Shown one piece after another: positions 1 through 8,724 of a DNA stretch of 64,000 nt. This stretch comes from Marispirochaeta sp. (GTDB lineage Bacteria; Spirochaetota; Spirochaetia; JC444; Marispirochaetaceae). Within the stretch, counting starts at the first letter, position 1. Each line of letters opens with the position of its first letter. The notes under the pieces were generated by a model. The model saw only the letters and a program-made list of their open reading frames with translations, was not told the DNA's origin and searched no databases. The translations under genes were made by a program, and so were the position numbers. The DNA is taken from the NCBI RefSeq assembly GCF_963668165.1, contig NZ_OY764211.1, positions 744,001 through 808,000 of the forward strand, read 5' to 3'.

Positions 1-539
1 GCTACAAGTCACACGAAGGCGAAGGATTGTGGCGGGTTGATCCCCTGAGCTCAGGTGCCGGTATCGTTGCCGATATAGGTAGCCATATGCTTGACCTTTT
101 AGACTGGTTTCTCGGAACTGTTTCTCCGGCTTCTTCCCTGGCAACTAACCGGGGCGGCAATTATAAAGCAGAAGATATTGTCGCTGCAACAATTATTGTA
201 CACAGCAGAGAAAATCCTGATTCCTATGTAAGCGGATCGGCTCTATGGGATTTCTCCGGACGGACAGAAAGAGACAGAACTGTTATCAGGGGCAGCGAAG
301 GGACTCTGGAATATTCAACCTTTGATGACAAACCGGTCCTTCTACAGAAAGATGGATCTGTATCAGAAATGGATCAAAAAGCTTTTCCTGACCATGTTCA
401 CCAGGCTATCATTGAAATGATAAACAATGAAATCCGCGGCGGTGTCTCTGCTCCCTGCGACGCGATAAGCGCGGCTCGCACAAACCGGGTTCTCGAAGCC
501 CTTGTTTCTCCCTACTATTCCCGGAAGCAGATGGACTGA
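1..539 (+). CDS. Gfo/Idh/MocA-family oxidoreductase, C-terminal part
   Basis: The gene enters the window from the left; its reading frame is open from base 3 and ends at TGA 537-539. About 178 codons are visible and the N-terminal NAD(P)-binding Rossmann domain lies outside. The visible part matches the C-terminal alpha/beta domain of Gfo/Idh/MocA dehydrogenases: a GLWRVDP stretch, then GAGIVADIGSHMLDLLDWFLG, which is the usual 'D-G-H-x-x-D' segment carrying the substrate-site Asp and His, followed by a beta-sheet region and a terminal helix. These enzymes oxidise or reduce sugars, inositols and related substrates with NAD(P)H; the substrate cannot be told from this fragment. An insertion sequence sits 25 bp behind the stop codon, so any former downstream partner is separated from it. 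Confidence 0.85.
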   Translation, partial: YKSHEGEGLWRVDPLSSGAGIVADIGSHMLDLLDWFLGTVSPASSLATNRGGNYKAEDIVAATIIVHSRENPDSYVSGSALWDFSGRTERDRTVIRGSEGTLEYSTFDDKPVLLQKDGSVSEMDQKAFPDHVHQAIIEMINNEIRGGVSAPCDAISAARTNRVLEALVSPYYSRKQMD

Positions 540-554
540 TTGACGATATTAGTG

Positions 555-587
555 TAAGCGGTAACTAGTGTCCCAAACCGTGGGGAT
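555..587. repeat. Left end of insertion sequence with 9-bp target duplication
   Basis: TAAGCGGTA at 555-563 is repeated exactly at 1805-1813. The inverted end begins at 564; bases 566-574 (TAGTGTCCC) and 576-587 match the reverse complement of the right end. Over the first 24 positions 21 agree. Confidence 0.85.
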
Positions 588-1804
588 GATTTGAAGCAAA
601 CTCCTTGTATCGCTGGTATTTACCAGTAGATCCGCGAAAAAAAGGAGTTGCAAGCATGTTTCGTCCCTCATTTTGTCCCAACAGGGACTGTCAGAATCAC
701 CCTTCCGACCAATCTGTCACCGGTTGGTATGTAAAAAACGGCAGCTACCAATCCCGCCTCTTTGGAAAAATCCAGCGTTTCCACTGCAAACACTGCGGTG
801 CAGGCTTCTCTTCCCAAACCTTCAGCATCGATTTTTTTGCAAAGAGAAAACTTCCCTACCGAACAATCTTCTCCCATCTCTTTACCTCCTCCGGAATCCG
901 GGATACCGCGCGCATTCTGAAGGTCTCGCCGACAACAATCACCAACCGCATCAGCAGGCTTGCACGGCAGGCAATCGCCATCCACGCCTCCTTGTCTGCA
1001 GAACTCCATTTAACCGAAGATCTGGCAGCCGACGGATTTGAAAGCTTTGTTCTGTCCCAGTACTTTCCCAATAATATAAACCTTCTGGTTGGAAAGGAAT
1101 CCCAGTTCTGGTTCTCCTTGGACTATGCCCATTTGCGGAGAAAGGGGCGCATGACCGAGTATCAGAAAAAACGAAACATACAAATGCAGGCCAGGTTCAA
1201 CCTGCATCGGAGAAGTATTTATCGATCATTCCAGGAGTTAGTGCGTGTATGTCTCGATTTGCAGGAGCAAAGTGCCTGTTCCAGTGTTCAGCTCTTTACT
1301 GATGAGCATCTGCAGTATGCTAAAGTGTATCGTGATCTTACTGCCGAAGACCAAAAGCGCATACACCACCGGCGAATCAGCTCAAAATTACCCCGGACAC
1401 TGCGGAATGATCTATTCAGTGTCAATTATCTTGACCGGGAAATACGAAAGGACAGTGCAGATCATACCCGGGAGACAGTCCGGTTTGCCCGCAATGCGTC
1501 CAACTGCATGGAGCGGCTTGCCATCTACCGCTTGTACCACAACTACTGCAAACCTTATCGGATAGCGAAGCAGGGAGACAACACCATAACCCACGCAGAA
1601 CGAGCGGGGATTCTTGCACAGCGGATCAAAAGTGAGATGAAAACACTGTTCACCCGGCGGCGGTTCTTCAGCAGAATGTGTCGGATGTCTTCCAGCGACA
1701 GAATGATATGGCTGCGCAGCATTGTGACTCCCATGAAGATTACGGCAGAGTATCTTCCGGCCTATGCGTATTCGTAAAATATCCCCACGGTTCGGGACAC
1801 TAAC
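564..1804 (+). mobile_element. Complete insertion sequence, 1,241 bp, IS1-like
   Basis: The element is delimited by imperfect inverted ends (564-587 and 1781-1804, 21 of 24 positions matching) and flanked by a perfect 9-bp direct repeat, TAAGCGGTA. It carries one transposase gene filling nearly its whole length. A 9-bp duplication and an InsA-type zinc ribbon with a helix-turn-helix are typical of IS1-like elements, but a single uninterrupted transposase frame is not the classic two-frame IS1 layout, so the family assignment is an inference. It is inserted between a Gfo/Idh/MocA oxidoreductase and an outer-membrane-like gene. The intact ends and intact target duplication suggest a fairly recent insertion. 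Confidence 0.85.
656..1777 (+). CDS. Transposase of the IS1-like element
   Basis: The 373-residue product starts at ATG 656, chosen because AAAGGAG at 641-647 sits 8 bases upstream; a longer frame from 605 has no such site. Residues 7-12 (CPNRDC) and 44-47 (CKHC) form a zinc ribbon like the one in InsA. Residues about 80-102 look like a helix-turn-helix (GIRDTARILKVSPTTITNRI). The C-terminal two thirds hold candidate DDE residues: AADG, then FTDEHLQ, then an acidic residue in the segment around HTRETVRFARNASNCMERL, followed by the basic Y-rich tail usual in these enzymes. It would cut and join the element ends. The catalytic residue assignment is by eye and should be treated as provisional. 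No frameshift or internal stop is seen. Confidence 0.8.
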   Translation: MFRPSFCPNRDCQNHPSDQSVTGWYVKNGSYQSRLFGKIQRFHCKHCGAGFSSQTFSIDFFAKRKLPYRTIFSHLFTSSGIRDTARILKVSPTTITNRISRLARQAIAIHASLSAELHLTEDLAADGFESFVLSQYFPNNINLLVGKESQFWFSLDYAHLRRKGRMTEYQKKRNIQMQARFNLHRRSIYRSFQELVRVCLDLQEQSACSSVQLFTDEHLQYAKVYRDLTAEDQKRIHHRRISSKLPRTLRNDLFSVNYLDREIRKDSADHTRETVRFARNASNCMERLAIYRLYHNYCKPYRIAKQGDNTITHAERAGILAQRIKSEMKTLFTRRRFFSRMCRMSSSDRMIWLRSIVTPMKITAEYLPAYAYS

Positions 1805-1813
1805 TAAGCGGTA
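1781..1813. repeat. Right end of insertion sequence with 9-bp target duplication
   Basis: The inverted end runs 1781-1804; its reverse complement reads GTTAGTGTCCCGAACCGTGG and onward, matching the left end. It is followed immediately by the second copy of TAAGCGGTA at 1805-1813. Confidence 0.85.
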
Positions 1814-1924
1814 TGATGCAACCGGCAGGCAGGGCTGTTTTTATACAAAAAAACTTTCACATCCTTGTATTCCCATCTTTATGCCACTATCTTTACTATT
1901 AATACGGCGTAAGGAGGGTGACCA

Positions 1925-2560
1925 ATGCGTCTTTCCAGGCTCCTTATTATCGCTGTTTTGTTTTTGTCCTGTCTGATTGGATGGTCAGATACCATGGCCA
2001 TTGCGCAGACGCCGGCTAAACCGAAACGTTCCCACCTGACCTTTTCCTGGATGTTGCCGCAGTTCTCCGGGTCAGCCATCGATGCGCTATACGCAAGCTA
2101 TTCGTATCCGCACTCCTATGATCTCCCGACAAACGGCTTCGATCTCCACCTGCTGCTGGACATGACAAACAGCTTCTATCTGGGGATGGGCATGGGCTAC
2201 GGATGGCAGAATTTTGAAGGCGATGATGGTTACGAAGCCCGGGATTTTTCTGTCATGGATCTTCGTTTCACCTTCGGCATGCTGCTCCCCATTGGGGGGA
2301 TTTTGTCCCTCTATTTCGGCGGCGGTCTTAACTATGTTATTTTAACCCTGGGAGACAACTGGGATCCGGGTGAAGGATGGATGGAAGAAGGTCTTGGACT
2401 CAGTTTTGAAGGGGGCATGGACTTTTATCTAAGCAGTGTGTGTCTTTCCGTGCGATTAAATTATACCTATGTTCCGGAACTCTCTGCTGACGAAATCTTT
2501 CTTGAACCGGAAGATATGGATATTAGAAGTATAATTCTGGGAGCCGGTTTCCGCTTCTAG
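1925..2560 (+). CDS. Predicted outer-membrane beta-barrel protein, function unknown
   Basis: A 211-residue exported protein. Residues 1-28 form a signal peptide (charged MRLSR, hydrophobic IIAVLFLSCLIG, AIAQ cleavage region). The rest alternates polar and hydrophobic residues with many Gly, Tyr and Phe, and it ends GAGFRF with a terminal Phe, all usual for small outer-membrane barrels. The stretch FYLGMGMGYGW and FGGGLNYVIL are typical strand pairs. ATG 1925 follows AAGGAGGG with good spacing. It stands alone on this strand, just right of the insertion sequence, and its stop overlaps by 4 bp the end of the convergent ABC ATPase gene. I do not recognise a named family; a role as a surface or adhesin-like barrel is inference. 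Confidence 0.6.
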   Translation: MRLSRLLIIAVLFLSCLIGWSDTMAIAQTPAKPKRSHLTFSWMLPQFSGSAIDALYASYSYPHSYDLPTNGFDLHLLLDMTNSFYLGMGMGYGWQNFEGDDGYEARDFSVMDLRFTFGMLLPIGGILSLYFGGGLNYVILTLGDNWDPGEGWMEEGLGLSFEGGMDFYLSSVCLSVRLNYTYVPELSADEIFLEPEDMDIRSIILGAGFRF

Positions 2561-4041
2561 AGCTTCTGTACTTCCGCTGTATACCCGCCCTTTTCATGGG
2601 GCTTCAGCAGTAAATGGTGTGTGATAGCGGGTACATGGTGATCCGGATCGTGGCTTACATACAGGAGGGTTGCAATTTCATTCTTGGCAATCAGCTGAGC
2701 CGCCTGCAAAACCATCGATGTGTTGTGATCATCAAGTCCATGACAGGGTTCATCCAGAAGCAGGAGCTCAGGGCGTTTTATCAGGGCCCGCACAATCAGG
2801 GCCACCCGCTGAATCCCGAAGGAAACCTGCCGCATTGGTTTCGTCAGAACATCATCTATTCCAAAAAGTCTTGACCACTCCCGGGCTTCGTCTATCTGGA
2901 TATCCTTCGGCCTGTCATAGAGGCCAAGAGTATCAAAAAAACCGGAAAGCACCACACTCATAACCGGAATCCCCATAAGCTGACGCATATGCAGAGCAGC
3001 AGAAACATGGCCGATCTGCTTTTTAATCTCCCAGACGCTCTCACCGGTGCCTTTGCGCCTGCCAAAAAGGTAGAGCTCCTGTCCGTAAGCCTTGGGGTTA
3101 TCGCCGTTTACAAGCTCCATCAGGGTTGTTTTACCGGCGCCGTTGGGGCCGGATATCTTCCATGCCTCTCCGGACAAGACCTTCCAGTTGACATCCCGCA
3201 GTATAACCTCGTTCCGGTAGGAGACATTAATCTGCCTCATGTCCAAAAGAGGTCTTCCTTTGGTTCTTTCTTTTTCTTTTTCCATACCGTTTTCCCGGCG
3301 GCGCCGGATCTTCTCCCACAGCCCGGCTTTTTCATTTCCCGGAAGATCCGCTTTGTCAAATTTCTTATCCGTAAGCGCGGCAGATAGTTCAATAAGCTGG
3401 TCCGTATATTCCGGCGCCTCCCTGCGCCGTCCTGTTATAATGACCAGGGCGCATTGTGCCAGCAGATGCTCAAGCAGATCGGTTAACTCCTTACGGGCTT
3501 CAATATCCAGGCCGTCAAAGGGGTCATCGAGTATCAGCAGCAGCGGTTCGTCGATAAGGGCATGCATAATCAGGACTTTTCTCAGTTCACCGGAAGAGAG
3601 TGCCCGCAGTCCACGATTCAGCAGGGAATTCAGACGAAAACGCTGCATAAGGCCGTGATACTGCCGGGGCAGATTCCCGCGTATGCCAAGATATTCTCCC
3701 ACAGGACGCCCCAGATCCGGGGCGCCGCCGTTGAGGTCGCTCTCATCCCGGCGTTTTTCCGCCTCTAAAAGATACAATCCCGTTTCAAAAGAGACGGACT
3801 CGGTCCTGGCGTTGAGTTCCGGTGCTGCGTCCCGTGTCCCGCCGAAGGGGATTACCTCGCCTGCCAGCAGGCGGCTGTACCAGGTTTTCCCGCTGCCATT
3901 GGGCCCGTACAGGACTGTACATCTGCCGAAACGTATATCACAGTCGGGAAAACTGTGTTCACCTCCGGCAGCTGCAGTTAATACGATGTTCCGTACCGAG
4001 ACTAATAGATCATCCTGTTTCATCGCTTCAAAGTAGATCAC
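2557..4041 (-). CDS. Double-ATPase ABC protein, ModF/PhrA-like
   Basis: A 494-residue protein with two fused ABC ATPase domains and no membrane segments. Domain 1 has Walker A GPNGSGKT, a signature LSSGE and Walker B LLLILDD. Domain 2 has Walker A GPNGAGKT, a degenerate signature VSFGIQ and Walker B LLLLDEP followed by a switch His (VSHD). This layout matches E. coli ModF (PhrA), an ABC protein linked to molybdate genes whose role is unclear; no modABC genes lie nearby. The GTG at 4041 is used here; an ATG at 4023 (MKQDDLLVS) is an equally good start. The signature of the second half (SFGIQ for SGGQ) is unusual and may affect activity of that site. It is a single gene, convergent with the barrel gene and divergent from ilvC. 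Confidence 0.75.
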   Translation of the reverse strand: MIYFEAMKQDDLLVSVRNIVLTAAAGGEHSFPDCDIRFGRCTVLYGPNGSGKTWYSRLLAGEVIPFGGTRDAAPELNARTESVSFETGLYLLEAEKRRDESDLNGGAPDLGRPVGEYLGIRGNLPRQYHGLMQRFRLNSLLNRGLRALSSGELRKVLIMHALIDEPLLLILDDPFDGLDIEARKELTDLLEHLLAQCALVIITGRRREAPEYTDQLIELSAALTDKKFDKADLPGNEKAGLWEKIRRRRENGMEKEKERTKGRPLLDMRQINVSYRNEVILRDVNWKVLSGEAWKISGPNGAGKTTLMELVNGDNPKAYGQELYLFGRRKGTGESVWEIKKQIGHVSAALHMRQLMGIPVMSVVLSGFFDTLGLYDRPKDIQIDEAREWSRLFGIDDVLTKPMRQVSFGIQRVALIVRALIKRPELLLLDEPCHGLDDHNTSMVLQAAQLIAKNEIATLLYVSHDPDHHVPAITHHLLLKPHEKGGYTAEVQKL

Positions 4042-4118
4042 AGGTTGTAAAAATACTGCAAGCGTTTTTGTTGCGTATTATGCACCTATTGCTTGTTATT
4101 TATGCAATATTTTCAATA

Positions 4119-4147
4119 TTGACAGAGACAATTCTTGGTCGTATGCT
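4119..4147 (+). promoter_or_regulatory. Promoter candidate for ilvC
   Basis: TTGACA at 4119-4124 and TATGCT at 4142-4147 are separated by 17 bp. They lie in an AT-rich stretch 41 bp before the ilvC start codon, in the gap between divergent genes. Confidence 0.55.
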
Positions 4148-4187
4148 TGACGAGTACATAAATCCAAGCTGAGAAAAGGTAGAAAAT

Positions 4188-5654
4188 ATGAACTATTTTA
4201 ATTCACTTCCCCTGCGCAGACAGCTCGAACAACTGGGTACCTGCGATTTTATGGATCCTGCAGAGTTCTCCGGAGTGGAAAAACTCAAGGGTAAAAGGAT
4301 CGTTATCGTAGGCTGTGGCGCCCAGGGGCTTAACCAGGGACTAAATCTTCGGGATTCCGGCCTGGATGTCTCCTACGCTCTCAGGGCAGAGGCCATCAGC
4401 AAGAAACGGCAGTCGTTTATTAATGCCACCGAAAACGGTTTTGCAGTGGGTACCCACAACGAAATGATTCCCCAGGCCGACCTGGTTGCCAACCTTACGC
4501 CGGACAAGCAGCATTCTGCCGTCATCGATACCGTAATGCCTCTTATGAAAAAGGGTTCCGCCCTGCTCTACTCCCACGGTTTTAACATTGTGGAAGAGGG
4601 CAAGAAGATCCGCGACGACATTACCGTTATTATGGTTGCTCCCAAATCGCCGGGTTCAGAAGTCAGGGAAGAGTACAAACGGGGATTCGGGGTTCCCACC
4701 CTGATTGCCGTACACCCGGAAAATGATCCGAACGGTGAGGGCCTTGAACTTGCCAAGGCCTATGCGGCCGGAACCGGCGGTCACCGTGCTGGAGTACTGA
4801 AGTCCTCCTTTATTGCCGAGGTTAAATCAGACCTTATGGGAGAACAGACCATTCTCTGCGGTATGCTCCAGACCGGGTCCATCCTGATCTTCGACAAGAT
4901 GGTGGAGAAGGGAATCAAAGAGGATTACGCCTGTAAGCTGGTTCAGTTCGGATGGGAAACCGTTTCAGAAGCCATGAAACACGGCGGTATTACCAACATG
5001 ATGGACCGCCTTTCCAATCCTGCAAAGATCAGGGCTTTTGAACTTTCCCAGGAATTAAAGGAAATCATGACCCCCCTGTATCGGAAGCATATGGACGACA
5101 TCATGTCAGGCAAGTTCAGCTCCACCATGATGGAGGACTGGTCCAGGGATGACAAGGATCTCCTAACTTGGAGGGAAGAGACCAACAACACCGGCTTTGA
5201 AAGGACCGCCACCGGAACCATGGAGATAAGCGAGCAGGAGTACTTTGACCACGGAGTACTGATGGTGGCGATGGTAAAAGCAGGAGTAGAACTGGCGTTC
5301 GAAACCATGATCTCCTCGGGGATTAAAGCCGAATCTGCCTATTATGAGTCCCTCCACGAGGTCCCCCTCATTGCAAACCTGATCAGCAGAAAAAAGCTTT
5401 ATGAAATGAACAAGGTAATTTCTGATACAGCAGAATACGGCTGTTATCTCTTTGCCAATGCCTGCGTTCCCCTGTTGCAGGACTTCATGAAAAAGATCGA
5501 TTCTGATGTTGCGGGAAAAAGCTATAAGGGCGGCAGTAATGATGTCGATAATATTGAGCTTATTAAGGTCAACAGGGAAATCAGAAACCATCCGGTGGAG
5601 ACTGTCGGTGCAAAACTGCGGGGATTCATGACCGCCATGAAGAGCCTGCGCTAA
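4188..5654 (+). CDS. ilvC: Ketol-acid reductoisomerase, class II
   Basis: Catalyses the NADPH-dependent isomerisation and reduction of acetolactate or acetohydroxybutyrate, the second common step of valine, leucine and isoleucine synthesis, in the cytoplasm. At 488 residues it has the length of class II enzymes (E. coli type, with a duplicated C-terminal knotted domain) rather than the roughly 330-residue class I form common in most bacteria. The N-terminal Rossmann motif [18 protein letters not shown] is at residues 40-57, followed by LRAEAI, the cofactor-phosphate region. Metal-binding acidic residues fall in [13 protein letters not shown] and the later ELAFE region. It stands as a single gene behind its own promoter and ends in a hairpin that overlaps its stop codon. 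No other ilv or leu genes are in the window. Confidence 0.95.
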   Translation: MNYFNSLPLRRQLEQLGTCDFMDPAEFSGVEKLKGKRIVIVGCGAQGLNQGLNLRDSGLDVSYALRAEAISKKRQSFINATENGFAVGTHNEMIPQADLVANLTPDKQHSAVIDTVMPLMKKGSALLYSHGFNIVEEGKKIRDDITVIMVAPKSPGSEVREEYKRGFGVPTLIAVHPENDPNGEGLELAKAYAAGTGGHRAGVLKSSFIAEVKSDLMGEQTILCGMLQTGSILIFDKMVEKGIKEDYACKLVQFGWETVSEAMKHGGITNMMDRLSNPAKIRAFELSQELKEIMTPLYRKHMDDIMSGKFSSTMMEDWSRDDKDLLTWREETNNTGFERTATGTMEISEQEYFDHGVLMVAMVKAGVELAFETMISSGIKAESAYYESLHEVPLIANLISRKKLYEMNKVISDTAEYGCYLFANACVPLLQDFMKKIDSDVAGKSYKGGSNDVDNIELIKVNREIRNHPVETVGAKLRGFMTAMKSLR

Positions 5655-5668
5655 CAGCAGCGCAGGCT
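5643..5668 (+). terminator. Hairpin terminator at the end of ilvC
   Basis: Perfect 10-bp stem AGCCTGCGCT (5643-5652) with AGCGCAGGCT (5659-5668), loop of 6, overlapping the ilvC TAA. The following T-rich tract is weak (TTCTACTTTC). It lies between convergent genes. Confidence 0.6.
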
Positions 5669-5690
5669 TTCTACTTTCAGGGGGCCGGTA

Positions 5691-7625
5691 TCAGGCCCCT
5701 TCGACTTTTCGCTCTCTGGTGTAGAGGCTTAGTTCAGTCTCTTCGACCAGTCGAACCCGTGCTGCTATTCCAGCGGGGTCAAGTTCAAATTCCGTCAGCA
5801 GTTCTTCCCGTGTACCCTGGGCATAAAAGGCGTCAGGAAGCCCGTAGTAGCTGAAACGGCAGTTCAATTGGCGTTTCAGCACTATGGAGGCTATGGTCTC
5901 CCCTATACCGCCGATGCGTGCGGAATCTTCGATACAGATTACGTTGGTATAAGAATCAAGGATCTCCGCGAGATACTCCTCATCCAGAGGCTTTATAAAG
6001 CGCAGATTATATATGTCGCAGTATAGACCTTCCTCTCTAAGTTCGGCCGCAGCGGTACGGGCTTCCTTTAAAATACCGCCGGGAGTTATCAGCAGGGTGT
6101 TGGATGGCCCTTCGCTAAGGAGCCTTCCCCTCCCCGTCTGCCAGGGAACAGCCATGTCATCACAACTCAGGGCTGACGCTTTCGGGTAACGCAGCATGCA
6201 GGGGCCGTTAAGGCTGAGGGCATAATCCATGGCAGCGGCCATCTCCTGCCTGCAGCCGGGTGCAATTATCGTCATACCAGGAACAGACTTGAACAGCGCT
6301 ATATCGTAGAGTCCCTGGTGGGTTTCTCCATCGTCCCCAACCAGGCCCGCCCTGTCCATGGCAATAATAACCGGCAGCCCTGGTAAGGCTATATCGTGGA
6401 AAACCTGGTCTACTGTACGTTGCATAAAAGTCGAATAGATAGCAACAACAGGACGACACCCGGCTCGTGCCTGACCTGCGGCGAAAGCGACAGCATGCTC
6501 CTCGGCAATCCCTGCATCAAAAAACCGATCAGGAAAACGCTCCTGAAAATTGTGCAGACCGGTCCCCTTGGACATGGCCGCCGTTATGGCAGTAATCCGC
6601 GAATCCGATTCCGCGTATTTAACTATGCTGTCGGAAAAAGCAGCGGTAAAAGAGTAGGAAGCCCGCTCCGTCAGCTTTCCGTCTTCTATGGTAAAAGGAG
6701 CTATACCGTGGAAAAGGGTTGGATTTCCCTCCGCATGTTCATATCCCCGGCCTTTTTGAGTCACCACATGCACAACCGTGGGACGTCCGATCTTTTTTAC
6801 CTCTTCAAATACCTCTTTAAGTTTTGAGATACTGTGCCCGTCGATAGGTCCCACATATTCAAAACCGAGATCAGAGAAGATGCTCTCTTTGTAGAGAACT
6901 GCTTTAAAGCCCTTACGAATACGGACACTCAGGTCAAAGAGTTTCATACCTATAACAGGCAACCCTTTTATCCCCTGATCAAACTTTTCGCGCAGTTTCT
7001 GGTAGCGCTTTGAAGCAAAAAGCCGGCTTAAATAGTTGGAAAGCAGCCATTTGCCGCTGACGGTAAGGGCCCCGACATTCTTGCTGATAGACATGGTGTT
7101 ATCGTTCAGAATAACGATGAGCTGCTTTTTCAGGTGTCCTGCGTGATTCAGAGCCTCAAATGCCATTCCGCCGGTCATGGCTCCGTCCCCGATAATCGCC
7201 ACGACGGCACCTTCTTCTCCGCTTACGTCCTGCCCGGTAAGCACCCCCAGGGCCTCGGAAATCGAGGTTGAAGCATGTCCGGTTTCCACAATATCGTGGG
7301 GACTCTCACTGTTTTTCGGAAATCCGCTTATACCGTCTTTCTTGCGTATACTGTCGAAACTTTTGTTCCGCCCGGTCAGAAGCTTATGGGTGTAACATTG
7401 ATGTCCAACGTCCCAGATCAGTTTATCCTTCGGCGATTCAAAGGCCAGGTGCAGGGCCATGCTCAGTTCAACAGCGCCGAGATTGCTGGCCAAATGGCCG
7501 CCGTTTCTGCTGACAACGTCTATAATACGTTCCCGGATCTCCTGGGCGAGTCGGGGGAGGCTCTTTTTTTCCAAATTACGAAGATCTTCAGGACCATTTA
7601 TTTTATTCAACAGGGAATCTTCCAT
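5691..7625 (-). CDS. dxs: 1-deoxy-D-xylulose-5-phosphate synthase
   Basis: Condenses pyruvate and glyceraldehyde 3-phosphate to DXP using thiamine diphosphate, the entry step of the MEP isoprenoid pathway and a branch to thiamine and pyridoxal. The 644-residue length is normal. Visible features are SRNGGHLASNLGAVEL at about residue 40, DVGHQCYTHKLLTGR at about 72, the thiamine-diphosphate motif GDGAMTGGMAFEALN at about 146-160, the EEHAV motif with catalytic Glu near 375, and the transketolase-type pyrimidine domain with YSTFMQRTVDQVFHDI. The start ATG at 7625 begins MEDSLLNKI. It lies 34 bp behind the flgH-like gene on the same strand and may be co-transcribed with it. It converges on ilvC. 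Confidence 0.96.
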   Translation of the reverse strand: MEDSLLNKINGPEDLRNLEKKSLPRLAQEIRERIIDVVSRNGGHLASNLGAVELSMALHLAFESPKDKLIWDVGHQCYTHKLLTGRNKSFDSIRKKDGISGFPKNSESPHDIVETGHASTSISEALGVLTGQDVSGEEGAVVAIIGDGAMTGGMAFEALNHAGHLKKQLIVILNDNTMSISKNVGALTVSGKWLLSNYLSRLFASKRYQKLREKFDQGIKGLPVIGMKLFDLSVRIRKGFKAVLYKESIFSDLGFEYVGPIDGHSISKLKEVFEEVKKIGRPTVVHVVTQKGRGYEHAEGNPTLFHGIAPFTIEDGKLTERASYSFTAAFSDSIVKYAESDSRITAITAAMSKGTGLHNFQERFPDRFFDAGIAEEHAVAFAAGQARAGCRPVVAIYSTFMQRTVDQVFHDIALPGLPVIIAMDRAGLVGDDGETHQGLYDIALFKSVPGMTIIAPGCRQEMAAAMDYALSLNGPCMLRYPKASALSCDDMAVPWQTGRGRLLSEGPSNTLLITPGGILKEARTAAAELREEGLYCDIYNLRFIKPLDEEYLAEILDSYTNVICIEDSARIGGIGETIASIVLKRQLNCRFSYYGLPDAFYAQGTREELLTEFELDPAGIAARVRLVEETELSLYTRERKVEGA

Positions 7626-7659
7626 CAGGCTTCTCCAGTTAATGCTTCTTAAGATACGG

Positions 7660-8421
7660 CTACTCAGAGGGTGAGAAAAGTAAATTTATCATCTGGTTAA
7701 TATATTCTAAAAGTAATCTTCTGCGGGCGTCATTGGAAAAAGAATACGCTGCGCTCATGGACGCTGGTTCTTCAGGCAGGGTCTCCTCCGGGATTTCAGC
7801 AAGAGCCTCAGGCAGAAACTCCTCTTCCGGGACAGGTGGAACATCCTGTTCGGTCTGTTCCGCAGCTTCCTTCTGGCGGACGAGGTCTTCATTGCCTATA
7901 ACCTGTCCATCGCCTCTGCTGAAACTGGAATATACCAGAACAGAATCCGCAAGATCGTCAAAGGCTATTCTGCCCTCATCGTTCAGGTCCCGCAGGTTTG
8001 CCCAGCCCTCTATCTCTACGCGCTGTACAGCCCGGTCTATTCGCGTTTCCCTGCTGCCCTGAAGAAAGAAACTTCCCGCCGGACCGGTTTGTACAATTCT
8101 GGCTCCTATACGGGTCGAAAAGGTAGTTTCCTCTTCCCCGTCTGCGCTAATCTGGTTCATGGAATCACTGGAAGGAAGAAAATTAAAGAGCCCGTCACCC
8201 TCTCCACCGGTAAAGGTAAGGGAAACACTGCCCGTGCTGCTGAAAGATGAGGTATATTGCATCGAAGTTTCGGATGTAATAGCTACCCCTACCAGATCTC
8301 CCACCTGAAGAGATCCGGCAGCGGTCAGATAGCCGGGGAAATCCGGGGGCACAAGACTATCAGCACCAGAATAGGTAGAAAATAGAATTAATGCTGATAG
8401 GAGGGCTGTCAACTGTTTCAT
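7660..8421 (-). CDS. flgH: FlgH-type flagellar L-ring protein homologue
   Basis: A 253-residue exported protein: signal peptide at residues 1-20 (MKQLTALLSALILFSTYSGA), then a FlgH-like core. Matching features are the early GDLVGVAITSE strand, a Ser/Thr-rich TSSFSSTGSVSLTF stretch, the TFSTRIGARIVQTGP and FFLQGSRETRI segment, VEIEGWANLRDL, and the final DLADSVLVYSSFSRGDGQVI. FlgH normally builds the outer-membrane L ring around the flagellar rod. The lipobox Cys of classic FlgH is not obvious. After the core comes an acidic, Pro/Glu-rich extension (about residues 180-225) and a short hydrophobic helix that ordinary FlgH lacks. Spirochaete flagella are periplasmic, so a classic L-ring role is doubtful. 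It sits upstream of dxs, not in a flagellar operon. Confidence 0.6.
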   Translation of the reverse strand: MKQLTALLSALILFSTYSGADSLVPPDFPGYLTAAGSLQVGDLVGVAITSETSMQYTSSFSSTGSVSLTFTGGEGDGLFNFLPSSDSMNQISADGEEETTFSTRIGARIVQTGPAGSFFLQGSRETRIDRAVQRVEIEGWANLRDLNDEGRIAFDDLADSVLVYSSFSRGDGQVIGNEDLVRQKEAAEQTEQDVPPVPEEEFLPEALAEIPEETLPEEPASMSAAYSFSNDARRRLLLEYINQMINLLFSPSE

Positions 8422-8485
8422 ATCGGAGAACCATCAAGGTTCGGGGATTGGCATCCCAAAGACGCACAATCCCTGTTTTACCTTG

Positions 8486-8575
8486 TTATTTCTTTTTGTG
8501 TCGGTTCTTCCGAAGCTTTTTTTTACGCTTATGGGTAGCAATCTTATGTCGCTTTCTTTTTCGTCCGCAAGGCAC
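8486..8575 (-). CDS. 29-residue AURKAIP1/COX24-domain protein
   Basis: A very short, extremely basic protein too small for most gene callers. It starts at GTG 8575, with AAAGGAG a few bases upstream on the minus strand, and ends at TAA 8486-8488. The product begins MPCGRKRKRHKIATHKRKKK and continues with LRKNRHKKK. This is the pattern of the bacterial AURKAIP1/COX24-domain proteins, related to the C-terminal domain of mitochondrial ribosomal protein mS38. By family knowledge it is probably a small ribosome-associated protein; the sequence alone shows only a basic RNA-binding character. It is transcribed in the same direction as flgH-like and dxs, 64 bp upstream of the former. Confidence 0.85.
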   Translation of the reverse strand: MPCGRKRKRHKIATHKRKKKLRKNRHKKK

Positions 8576-8724
8576 AGCAACCGGCTCCTTTCTTTACAGT
8601 TTTAGTATGTACCCAGACACATATGTCTCCATACGGTATAAAGATACATAAACTTGCGTCACTAAACAAGTTGTGTGGCAGTATGCAGGGTATTTGACAT
8701 GGAAGTCAAGGCCTGAGGCAGGGT

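Noticed and set aside
5681..5699. GGGGCC/GGCCCC hairpin at the dxs end as a terminator
   Set aside because: No T-run follows on the minus strand.
8694..8699. TTGACA as promoter of the gene at 8725
   Set aside because: No acceptable -10 at 16-18 bp; left out.
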